This document shows positions 27,177 to 36,792 of a DNA stretch of 64,000 nt, piece after piece (positions within the stretch are counted from its first letter, which is position 1; every line of letters starts with the position of its first letter). The DNA comes from Liolophura sinensis. Lineage: Eukaryota > Mollusca > Polyplacophora > Chitonida > Chitonidae. The notes under the pieces were generated by a model. The model was not told the origin of the DNA. It saw nothing but the letters and a program-made list of their open reading frames with translations, and searched no databases. Made by a program: the position numbers and the translations under genes. The stretch lies in the NCBI RefSeq assembly GCF_032854445.1, contig NC_088295.1:43139385-43203384 (forward strand). Reading direction: 5' to 3'.

Positions 27177-28480
27177 AGATAAATATCTGTGACAAAAACT
27201 CAGATTTGTAGCATATCAAATGAACTTTTTGGCTGATTTACAATTTTCATCCAGATGCATGTGAAATTTTGGGACCATCACGATCACACTGGTACTATTA
27301 ACAGAGATACAAATCATTGTTATAATATGATTATATTAAATTAGATAAATATCTGACAAAAACTCAGATTTGTAGCATATCAAGTGAACTTTTTGGCCGA
27401 TTTACAATTTTCATCCAGATGCATGTGAAATTTTGGGACCACCACGATCACACTGGTACTTTTAACAGAGATACAACTCGTTATAATATGATTATATTAA
27501 ATTAGATAAATATCTGTGACAAAAACTCAGATTTGTAGCATATCAAGTGAACTTTTTGGCTGATTTACAATTTTCATCCAGATGCATGTGAAATTTTGGG
27601 ACCATCACGATCACACTGGTACTTTTAACAGAGATACAACTCGTTATAATATGATTATATTAAATTAGATAAATATCTGACAAAAACTCAGATTTGTAGC
27701 ATATCAAGTGAACTTTTTGGCCGATTTACAATTTTCATCCAGATGCATGTGAAATTTTGGGACCACCACGATCACACTGGTACTTTTAACAGAGATACAA
27801 CTCGTTATAATATGATTATATTAAATTAGATAAATATCTGTGACAAAAACTCAGATTTGTAGCATATCAAGTGAACTTTTTGGCTGATTTACAATTTTCA
27901 TCCAGATGCATGTGAAATTTTGGGACCATCACGATCACACTGGTACTTTTAACAGAGATACAACTCGTTATAATATGATTATATTAAATTAGATAAATAT
28001 CTGTGACAAAAACTCAGATTTGTAGCATGTCAAGTGAACTTTTTGGCTGATTTACAATTTTCATCCAGATGCATGTGAAATTTTGGGACCATCACGATCA
28101 CACTGGTACTTTTAACAGAGATACAACTCGTTATAATATGATTATATTAAATTAGATAAATATCTGTGACAAAAACTCAGATTTGTAGCATATCAAGTGA
28201 ACTTTTTGGCTGATTTACAATTTTCATCCAGATGCATGTGAAATTTTGGGACCATCACGATCACACTGGTACTTTTAACAGAGATACAACTCGTTATAAT
28301 ATGATTATATTAAATTAGATAAATATCTGTGACAAAAACTCAGATTTGTAGCATGTCAAGTGAACTTTTTGGCTGATTTACAATTTTCATCCAGATGCAT
28401 GTGAAATTTTGGGACCATCACGATCACACTGGTACTATTAACAGAGATACAACTCATTGTTATAATATGATTATATTAAA
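27177..28480. repeat. Eight-copy tandem repeat, 161-166 bp unit, higher-order dimers
   Basis: Units starting AGATAAATATCTG repeat with AAATATCTG at 27181, 27347, 27508, 27671, 27832, 27995, 28158 and 28321. Spacing is 161-166 bp and the copies are nearly identical. Copies 2 and 4 share a variant (loss of TG after ATCTG, GGCCGA for GGCTGA, ACCACC for ACCATC); copies 6 and 8 share another (GCATGTCAAG). The variants therefore alternate, giving dimer units. The outer copies 1 and 8 share TACTATTAACAG and TCATTGTT, absent from inner copies. Each unit contains stops in all the frames I checked, so it is not coding. Confidence 0.95.
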
Positions 28481-28637
28481 TTTTTGACTGTTTCCAGCAG
28501 GCTTTGTAGATGTCACATTGCAACTAAAAATAACACACTTAAATACTATAAAGTACACAGACATAGCTATATATTTACTGACATACATGTAGTTGTATTT
28601 CACCTGTTAATAACTAACCCTAAGTTTTGGTTTTCAG

Positions 28638-29828
28638 CTCCCCAAATTCCTCCAACGGAAGAGAGGTTTGGTGTACTACGCAGATTCGGCAGCTTTCTCT
28701 CATAATCCTCCTGGACATACATGCGGGTTGCCGTGCTGCCAGACAGGAAATGATCTCCAAATGTTGCTGGGATCGTCGCATGCTACCTGTGTGGGCATGC
28801 AAACAAGCTGCCACATTAGTAACTTCTCCTTGGGTCGGGCGAACAGAAACTTACTGCAAGGAAGACCTACGTTTAAGAATGGCAATTTCTCTCTGAGACC
28901 ATTCTCACAAGCTGAACGCTCGAAAATACCCAACTTTGTGCCGAAAAAGGATAGTGTGGGATCTTCCACAAACGAACAGGTCACATTTTCAAAGCAGCCC
29001 AATGATCCCTATCACATTAGTGGAAATGCTGTACGGGACGGTGATGACAAACCCTTGCGTCTTGCAGACTTTGCTGTTGGCGAAAGTGCAGATGATTTTG
29101 AAGATTCCGACGGTCCACTCCCTTATTACCAAACATTGCCCCACGGACAAGGGGTAGGGTTAAAGTGGAGTACATCCTCAGTGCCGAGAAGTGAGTCATC
29201 TGAAGGTGATTCTGGAGTCTATGACAAGCCAGTCCACGAGTCCACCGAGTCCATAAACCATGTCTATGCGGCATTGCCGGTACGAGCAAACAAAAGCAGT
29301 AATATACCACAAACTAGAACGGAAGAGCAACGTGTTCCACCTCCATATGCACAGGTTATGGCTGCAAGACTTGCCAAAAAACTGGCTGTCCTGAAAACAG
29401 CTGATGCTGCAGATGAGGATGCGGTGTCCACGTTGCCCGCTGGCAGCCCAGATGGTCCGGATGACCGCTACAGCACGTTCCCCAAACTGACGCCATTTAT
29501 GGCTGTTATGGCTTCAGGGCTAATGAACTCATTTCCCGACCAGCCCAAGGTGGACACCCAAAGCGCCAGCCAGTCCTCTTCTGATATTGAGGATGAACTG
29601 GATTACTTTGACAGAAAAGAAACGGAAGGAGATCATCCGTCAAACTTAACTGAAAACAATTCCTTAACCAGTGAGAAAGATGGAGAAAATGTTGATGTTA
29701 ATGAGAGTGATGAGGAATGGCCAGAACCTCCTGATCAAATTGAAGATGTTGGTACTTTCAGAGACAATCAAAACTATGATAGCAAGTCACACAATACAGA
29801 CTACGCCCCAATAACATTGATACTCTAG
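28638..29828 (+). CDS. Long cytoplasmic-tail exon, probable alternative terminal exon B of the Ig-FN3 gene
   Basis: About 390 codons open to TAG at 29826-29828, preceded by a strong acceptor (TTTTGGTTTTCAG ending at 28637). The peptide is polar, acidic and disordered, with tyrosine motifs (YYQTLP, GVYDKPV, HVYAALPV), a WW-type PPPY, and the C-terminus YAPITLIL, again a class II PDZ-like end. No signal peptide, TM or folded domain is seen, so it looks like a receptor tail. No other upstream coding exon lies between 24160 and here on this strand. The frame problem: the long frame needs phase 0 at 28638, whereas the preceding exons leave phase 1. Phase 1 at 28638 gives only about 22 residues to a stop near 28704; acceptors at 28683 or 28692 would restore phase 1 to the long frame. 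Confidence 0.7.
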   Translation, partial: LPKFLQRKRGLVYYADSAAFSHNPPGHTCGLPCCQTGNDLQMLLGSSHATCVGMQTSCHISNFSLGRANRNLLQGRPTFKNGNFSLRPFSQAERSKIPNFVPKKDSVGSSTNEQVTFSKQPNDPYHISGNAVRDGDDKPLRLADFAVGESADDFEDSDGPLPYYQTLPHGQGVGLKWSTSSVPRSESSEGDSGVYDKPVHESTESINHVYAALPVRANKSSNIPQTRTEEQRVPPPYAQVMAARLAKKLAVLKTADAADEDAVSTLPAGSPDGPDDRYSTFPKLTPFMAVMASGLMNSFPDQPKVDTQSASQSSSDIEDELDYFDRKETEGDHPSNLTENNSLTSEKDGENVDVNESDEEWPEPPDQIEDVGTFRDNQNYDSKSHNTDYAPITLIL

Positions 29829-31327
29829 AATTTTCTTGTACAAGCCAGTGCAGAGACTCTGTGTTGTCTGTTGATTAAATGCACCTTTGTGATAAATTGC
29901 GATCAATAAGCATTACAGAAAGAGTATATTTATATTATCAGTGTATGTACATTAAAGTCTATCTGCTCGCTAGGTCCCAAATAGAGACATGCTAACACAA
30001 TACTTATTCCAGAAACCTGTTGAAGATATTCTCTCACATTGTTTTCTTTTTATACCCTCATCTCCTTATTTACCCATTAAACTCATAATTTAATCCACTG
30101 AAAAAACACAATGCCTTGTTCTTTATTAGGAAAAAAAAAGACTTCATTTGTCTTAAAAAAAAATCATCCTGAAAAAAAATGCATATAGTATTACTATTGT
30201 ACCCATACAGAAAAATATTTATTTTTTTTTGCAGAATATCATACTAACTTGCAAATAAACCTTAAAACATGATCAGAATTCTCAGGAACTGGCATAAAGT
30301 GTAACTTAGCTATGGTCGAATTTGACCATCAAATACTGTAGGAGAGAGGGGAGAATCTCCACTCTCGGAACTCTTGGAAGTTGTTTTTCCAGGATTTCCT
30401 GATAACTCTATGGTACTTTTAAACTATGCTCAGGTGCAAGTATTAAGGTATAGTAATTAAACAATGATCAGTTTTCCAATGCATGATAGATGACAGCGCA
30501 AGCAACTATCAGTTTATACATGCACATCCAACATTCAAGATATAGGAAGACATCCAGGGCTTTGATAACACAGCCAGACAGTGGGCTTATCAAAATGTAA
30601 ATTCCTGTATAAAACTTAAAAGGTAATTTCACTTTTAGAGACAACTAATTATGGCCAACTTCCACTGATCCCCGTTAGTGTTACACGAGAAGAATTACCA
30701 GACCATGGCAGCCGTTGCTACTGATATTGTTCCCATGAGAAAGCATGCATGGAACTCTTCAAACTCTCAGTAAAGACAACTTCAGGAAAAATGCTTGCTA
30801 GAAGTCATCATTTTTCTGTACCAGTAGTACTATTTCAATTTAGTTTAACTTTTTCGAATGGTGTTTGATGTTGTATTGACATGGTTTTTTATGTCAAGTT
30901 TTTTTTATGGTGGAGGAAACAGAAGTTCCTGAAGTAATCCACTACCCTTCACCTTTTACCTTACAAATAGTGTCCCTTAAAGTCACACCCAAGACTGAGA
31001 GCTGGATTTCAGTGAAACCTCGAATTGCAGGGGAAGTTCGGCTCCAACAAGAACGTTCAGACTGGGTCAGCGATGACCTGGGTTCAGCAGAAGCGCGAAT
31101 AGTTTTTGTAGCCAATCGGACCAATATAATTCTGTTTCACAGGGCTACACTATCAATATAAAGTTGACCAATTCAGCCTAGTGTAGTTTTTATCTCTAAA
31201 ACTAAAATACAAAGAATCATACATTGTGTCCAGATTGTGTCAGCATTTAAGTAGGGGAAGGCAGAGGTGTGACTTCCCAAAGTGAACCGTACCATCAACT
31301 TACTTTACTTCACAGGGAACTACAGTA
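29829..31327 (+). other. 3' UTR and flank of terminal exon B
   Basis: Non-coding. Candidate poly(A) signals are ATTAAA at 29874-29879 and AATAAA near 30253-30258. Several A-rich runs at 30115-30230. Nothing else is recognised, although 30907-31161 is open in one frame without any domain signature. Confidence 0.5.
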
Positions 31328-31337
31328 TTTCACCTAA

Positions 31338-31608
31338 CTTATTTATTTATTTATTTGATTGGTGTTTTATGCTGTACTCAAGAATATTTCACTTATACAA
31401 TGGTTGCCAGCATTATGGTGGGAGGAAGCCAGGGAGAGTCCATGGGAAACCCACAATCATCCGGAGGTTGTTGGCAGACCTTCCTAGGTACGGCCGGAGA
31501 GGAAACTACATGAGCTGGACTTGAACTCACAGCGACCACATTGGTGAGAGGCTCCTGGGTCATTACGCTGCTCTTGCGGGTTAACTAACTGAGCCACGGA
31601 GGCCCCTG
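31338..31608 (-). mobile_element. tRNA-derived SINE, V-SINE-like, full length
   Basis: Flanked by the perfect 10-bp direct repeat TTTCACCTAA at 31328-31337 and 31609-31618. Read on the minus strand it begins GGGGCCTCCGTGGCTCAGTT, a tRNA-like head with A-box, then a central domain and the tail with a TTTATTTATT run on the plus strand. It is the same family as 56643-56906. From memory it resembles the RUDI V-SINE of molluscs; a library search would settle the name. Confidence 0.85.
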
Positions 31609-31892
31609 TTTCACCTAAAGATTAGCATGTAAAAAATGGACATTCAGAAACACATAAATGCCTTGCAACGATACTTTTGATGCAAAAGTTTTTCAAATTA
31701 ATCTAACTTCACAAAAACCCTTCACAACGCTGGCCCTATAAAGGTGAATGAATCAATCAGAATCAAGCAGCATGTCACACCAAAAATGCTAACTTTAAGT
31801 TAAATATAACATATAATCAGTGTACTAGCATCAAATCACAAAATGCCAGATCAGTATAAACCACATGCATTTCCTGGCTTCACTTCAACATA

Positions 31893-32071
31893 ATGATTTA
31901 TTTCCTTATTATTTGATTGATGTTTTATTATGCTGTATATTTCACTTATACGACGGTGGACAAGCATTATTGTGGAAGGAAACAGGGCAGAGCTCAGGGG
32001 AAACCCACAACCATCCGCAGTTTGCTGGCAGGCCTTCCCACGTACATCTGGAGAGGAAGCTGGCATGAACG
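31893..32071 (-). mobile_element. SINE fragment, same family
   Basis: Tail and central domain match the 31338 copy: TTTGATTGATGTTTTAT, then ACTTATACGACGGTGG, and AAACCCACAACCATCCGCAG. The tRNA head is missing. Ends are approximate and no target duplication was found. Confidence 0.75.
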
Positions 32072-32086
32072 GACACCCATTATAAT

Positions 32087-32255
32087 GATTATTTATTTGA
32101 TTGGAGTCTTACTCAAGAATATTTCACTTATGCGACATGTGCCAGCATTATGGTGGGAGGACAGCGGGCAGAAAGCGGGGAAACTCATGACCATCAGCAG
32201 GTTGCTGACAGACCTTCCCACGTACAACCGGGGACGAAACCAGCATGTCGATGAA
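32087..32255 (-). mobile_element. SINE fragment, same family
   Basis: A third minus-oriented copy immediately beside the previous one (TTATTTATTTGATTGGAGTC, then GCCAGCATTATGGTGGGAGG). Headless and more diverged; with its neighbours it makes a small SINE cluster in the receptor 3' flank. Confidence 0.75.
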
Positions 32256-32376
32256 ATGAGGCCTACTGAGTTGGTTTATATCTTCTTAATCTACAAGGTA
32301 AGTACAGCATCGGGTTCTTCATAGACTGTAGACACCACCACATATCACACAGCTTAAAAAAAAAAAAAAACATTAA

Positions 32377-32789
32377 AGGCAAAGACCACTAAAAATGAAG
32401 TATATATCAGATGAAAGCCAATTAAAACTGTCCAGAGAAATGGTTTAATTTTTTTTTTTTACAATTTGTTTAACCTAGTTAAATGTATTTGAATATTTTA
32501 TTCTATGGTGACCTTTCTGACAACATTACAGCCAGTGATGTCACATATAGATCTATAAATGCATTCGCTGATTTGACCTTGAAATGAATTATTTCGGGCA
32601 AAACGTAGAGATGTAACATAACTGGTATCTTCTGGGACACAGTAGGCCACCCTGGAATATGATCTTTTAATACAACTTTCATTAGTTAGGAAAACTATAA
32701 AAAATATAAAAAAAATCCAACCATTTTCCTGGACAGTTTTTAATGTTCTTTCGTCTGATATATACTTCATTTTAGAGTGGTCTTTCCCT
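32377..32789. mobile_element. MITE with TTAA target duplication, about 413 bp
   Basis: The left arm starts AGGCAAAGACCACT immediately after TTAA (32373-32376). The right arm ends AGTGGTCTTTCCCT immediately before TTAA (32790-32793). The arms are inverted repeats about 70-75 bp long, sharing GTATATATCAGATGAAAG on the left with its complement on the right, and CTGTCCAG/CTGGACAG. The roughly 270-bp core has no coding potential. The TTAA target is characteristic of piggyBac-type elements, so I infer a piggyBac-mobilised MITE. Confidence 0.85.
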
Positions 32790-33489
32790 TTAAAAATAAA
32801 GTAAACATTAATAGAAAGAGGATTAAAAACTGGATCTGAGAACAGCATCAATGACATCCCATAAACTTTCTTTCACCCTAAAACAGTAATTTAACACAAA
32901 AAAAATCAAAAAAGTATTTTAAGAGGTTTTTAGCCATTTTTAACGACTGTTTTGCTAACACTTGATATTGAACCAGGAATTTGAGGCTGGAACAAGGATG
33001 ATGTTATGATCAGGGGGTTGTGCAGCAGTCATGTTCCTTATGACAACATAGTATCAGTCCCACCACATCACTTGAATCAGACAGCCCGTAGGCCTACTTC
33101 CAGATGTATCAAATAATGTGCATGTTAAAATGCTGTATTTGAGAACGTAAATGATCACACATATATGCCTTTATAGTTCAAAGTTCCAAGTTTTCTTACA
33201 GAATTTTTTCCAGCACCAAATCTTTAAATTTAATTCTTCTGTCTTCTCATGGATTATGATCAGAAAACAATATACTTGGCATAAACATTTTCACCTAAAG
33301 CTTAATATGTACAAATGCACATTCAGTAGGACATAAAGGCCTTAAAATGATGCATTTCATGACTTTTCTGATAAAAAATCAATCAACGTTCACCAAAAAC
33401 TCTTTAAGTGACTGTATATTGCAGATGGATGGTATATTGATACACAGGATGGTTCCCCTTTCTTGAAGGATATGGCAATTGTCTGCATC

Positions 33490-33615
33490 ATGTTTTGATT
33501 TATTTGATTGTTGTTGCCATACTCAAGAATTTTTCACTTTTTCCTCTGGCATCTATGGCTAGATTTGAACCCACGTGTAACCACCTTGCCTCCAATACGT
33601 TAACTATGCCAAGCA
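33490..33615 (-). mobile_element. Decayed SINE fragment
   Basis: The SINE tail is recognisable (TTTATTTGATTGTTG, ACTCAAGAATTTTTCACTT), followed by a shortened middle and a B-box-like GATTTGAACCCACG on the plus strand. The central domain is largely deleted. Boundaries are approximate. Confidence 0.5.
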
Positions 33616-36600
33616 CTCTTACAGAGCTATAGTGATTGAGAGTTGAGATTTATTCTTATACCATATAAAAAAATTTCACTGACGCAGCAACTGTCATATT
33701 TATGGGTAAACAACCATAAATGGACTGGCACCCAACAAATCTGACTGAATACTAGTCAAAACAGCGAACACTGGATTCAAACTACTTCAAGACTAGCTGT
33801 CTTCATGAAGTACTTATTAGGCAGCCCTGCCAGCAGCGCCCCAAGAGTACTGTGTAGTCTTCCTATACATTCATGTATTTTCTCAAATATAAACATGTTA
33901 ATACTGTATTTCATTTGGAACATGGTATGTAAAATTGCGCTCTCAGAAGCACTAAAAGCTTTAAAATGATACTTATGCTTTTCTGATATGAAATTAATCA
34001 AACACAAATACCTCTTAATTGGCCTTATAATAAGGATGAATGACAGAATGCGTTCCTTGAATAATGTTCCACTTTAGGAGAAATACAGCATTTAATAACA
34101 GCAAAAAAGAAAGGCTGACCAGTTTCATTGTGTAAACTGATATTTGACAATATGAGTAGTTTATTTAAACTGCAACATTTTTACAGAAACATACAGCAAA
34201 ATACACTGTATATTAATGATCAACAAGTAAAGGTTCAACAACCACACTCTCAACTGATATGTTGCGTACGCTCTCTAAAAATGTGTGAAAAACTAGAGGC
34301 TTGTTTGTAACAATGCCAATGATATTTTGACAAAGGAATGAAAAACACTTTCACATGGAATGGGTCTTACTAAAATTTTAGCTTTTAAAATCAACCTGAT
34401 CAAAACCTAGTTGAGATTTTCACAACAAATTATTGTATTAAAATAGTTAACTCCTGAACTTAGGCCAGTGTAGCAAAATATTCTGCTTTTTCAAGCTGTG
34501 GATGGAATCTTTATTTACGTTTTCAGATAATATATAATTATGTTATTATCAGATAGGAATGTCAGGACGGACGATTAATTGTTGTAATAAACTAGGCACT
34601 TGTTAATTCAAAGATATATGGACATGTCATTTTGCACTGGAATGATAACTTCCCATTGCAATGCGCATTCATTCACCCATGATGCAGTCAGTTTACAGCT
34701 GAATTGAATAAACTTTATACAATGTACACGGTTTATGATATGTGTCTAGTTTACATGTTGCCACAGAATATTTGTTCCCTCCATATTGTGTCTATAGTAT
34801 AATTCTGACCATAATGTAAGATTTAAACTGTCGAGTTTTAAGGATACAACAAATTAACTACTACAATTGTACAGAAACACATCACGACATAGCATATATA
34901 TATATCAATGTTAATCCTTTACAATGCCAATGATATGAAAGTGTAATGATATCTAGGAAGAAGAAAATGTGTAACTATAGAAATGATATTTTTTTATGAA
35001 ACAAAGAAACCAGCAAATCAAGGCTGCTCAGCTTTAAAAAAAAAAAAAAGCAGCATAAAAAAGGAAAAAACATACAAAAAAAAGAAAGAAAAAAAAATTC
35101 ACATACCTATTTAGGTAACAACAAAATAATGCTGGTTAGACCAATGCAGCAATGGATTCACCAATACAGAAGCGGCAGCCAAAGCAGCTTCCTGTGAAAT
35201 CTGCTTGCCCAAACATATGTACACATCAGTTTGTAGCAGAATGGAGATGTAGCTCCTGTTGACATTTGTCGCACTCAAGGCTCAACATAACAATGCACAT
35301 ATCAACAAATTATTATCAATGAGGGATGACTTTCCATGATTTTTTGCCTTGAAGAGCTTGAAAGTTTATGAACTCAGAAAAAACATTTTCAAAATTAATG
35401 GGTTATTTTCATTTTCATACAAGCATTCTTTTTTGGCTGATAATATATGAACATAACTGTGAGTAGGATGTCTTAATGTGTAGATGCATCAAGGAAAAAT
35501 ATGTACATGAATAGCAGATCATTAGCAAGTGGTACTGATAATCTGTTCAAGGGAAACAACTCTTTAGCTTACTTGAAGAACTGGAAAAACCTTTTTGCTA
35601 CCACATATATCCACACTTTCTTGTTCCCAGTGCAATAAACTGGGGGAAAAGACGGTTGTGACAAAATGAGAACCACAACTTCCCTCTACAACAAAGATCT
35701 AAGCGCAATCATGCCATTACAATTTTTATGACAAAACTATCAGTATAAAAATATTAATTTCTATCGCAGTCACAAATTAATCTTGGCACGACTACAAGCT
35801 GTACGTTTTCAATGATGAGCGGTCCGCCATAATCTGTTACATAAACTCTAGAGTCTGTGGCAGGACAGGCTGATTCAAATGTACCATGTAATGACAAAAT
35901 TTCACATGAAAATTTCACCCTAAATATGTGTATATTCAGTTTCACAGAAAAAATCCTACTGAAGGACATGTTTATAGAAGTTGTCCCTGTGGTGCCTTCT
36001 CACCAGGCTGCTTAATGCGCTCCCCATCGATCCACCCAGCCCCTATTGTGTAAGGTTATTCTATTTATGCTGTACATTCAGTAGCACTTCATTGAGGCAG
36101 CCCAATCTGGGCCAGGCAATGCCAACTCACACTGCTTGCGTAAATTTGTCCACACTCACTTGAATAAATTCATTGAAACAATCAGCAACTAATTATGATT
36201 TTAACACACAAAACACATCCTGGTCCTTCGGACGAACGTGCCAACTTCTGCATGTCTATTTTCAACTTCCAACCAGGGATGAGAAGTGACCTCTATGAAG
36301 CCTTTCCTGAATAAGATGATGGACTAATCACAGAATTTTTCTGTTGGAGATTTGGCCAAACTGAAAGTGTAACGTCACGGTGTTGTATCACAAGTCTTTC
36401 TCACACATGTCATATTTACAAGTTACACCCATTGGCACTACACGATGCCAGGAGTCAGTCCCTGTATAAGGATGCATTCTATGATCACTCTGACAGCAGT
36501 TTATATACACAACGCTGTACAAACTCCAAGCTCAAGGGTCTATATACATCTGCACTGAAGGCTGTACCAAACTCTCAGTTCACAGTCAAAGCCTTTTAGG

Positions 36601-36660
36601 ACTGGATTCAGCCAGTTCCATGACCCACACTGTCCCAAGTCTCGGGAGCCGAGAGTGAAG
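33616..36660 (-). other. 3' flank and probable 3' UTR of the ITIM/ITSM receptor
   Basis: Non-coding, AT-rich, with an A-rich run at 35036-35100. The receptor's stop is at 36661-36663; I could not choose a poly(A) signal among several TTTATT complements with confidence. Confidence 0.45.
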
Positions 36661-36792
36661 CTACACCCTAGGCCAGGCCACCTCGGCATAGTTTGTCGGC
36701 TCATACAATATCTGTACAGGTTTCCGGCTTCGGGGCGTGTCGTCGAACTTCAGGTCAGCATATTCCAATTCCTTTTCATTCTTATCGAAGGC
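36661..36792 (-). CDS. Last exon: ITIM and ITSM signalling motifs
   Basis: On the minus strand the acceptor AATTTTTCAG precedes 36792, and the frame runs 43 codons to TAG (36663-36661). It begins AFDKNEKELEYADLKFDD and ends PTNYAEVAWPRV. L-E-Y-A-D-L satisfies the ITIM consensus and T-N-Y-A-E-V the ITSM consensus; a third tyrosine lies in QILYEPT. This frame needs the previous exon to end in phase 0; the other two frames stop within the exon, so the coding frame itself is clear. The order ITIM then ITSM near the C-terminus resembles PD-1 and Siglec tails, but nothing else suggests orthology. Confidence 0.82.
   Translation of the reverse strand, partial: AFDKNEKELEYADLKFDDTPRSRKPVQILYEPTNYAEVAWPRV

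Noticed and set aside
28484-28637. Open frame running into exon B from upstream as coding
   Set aside because: The strong acceptor at 28637 and AT-rich composition before it mark this as intron; only the part after 28637 is considered.
30907-31161. 84-codon open frame after exon B
   Set aside because: No domain, poor start context, both strands open over the same stretch, and located in 3' flank; probably chance or an unrecognised repeat.
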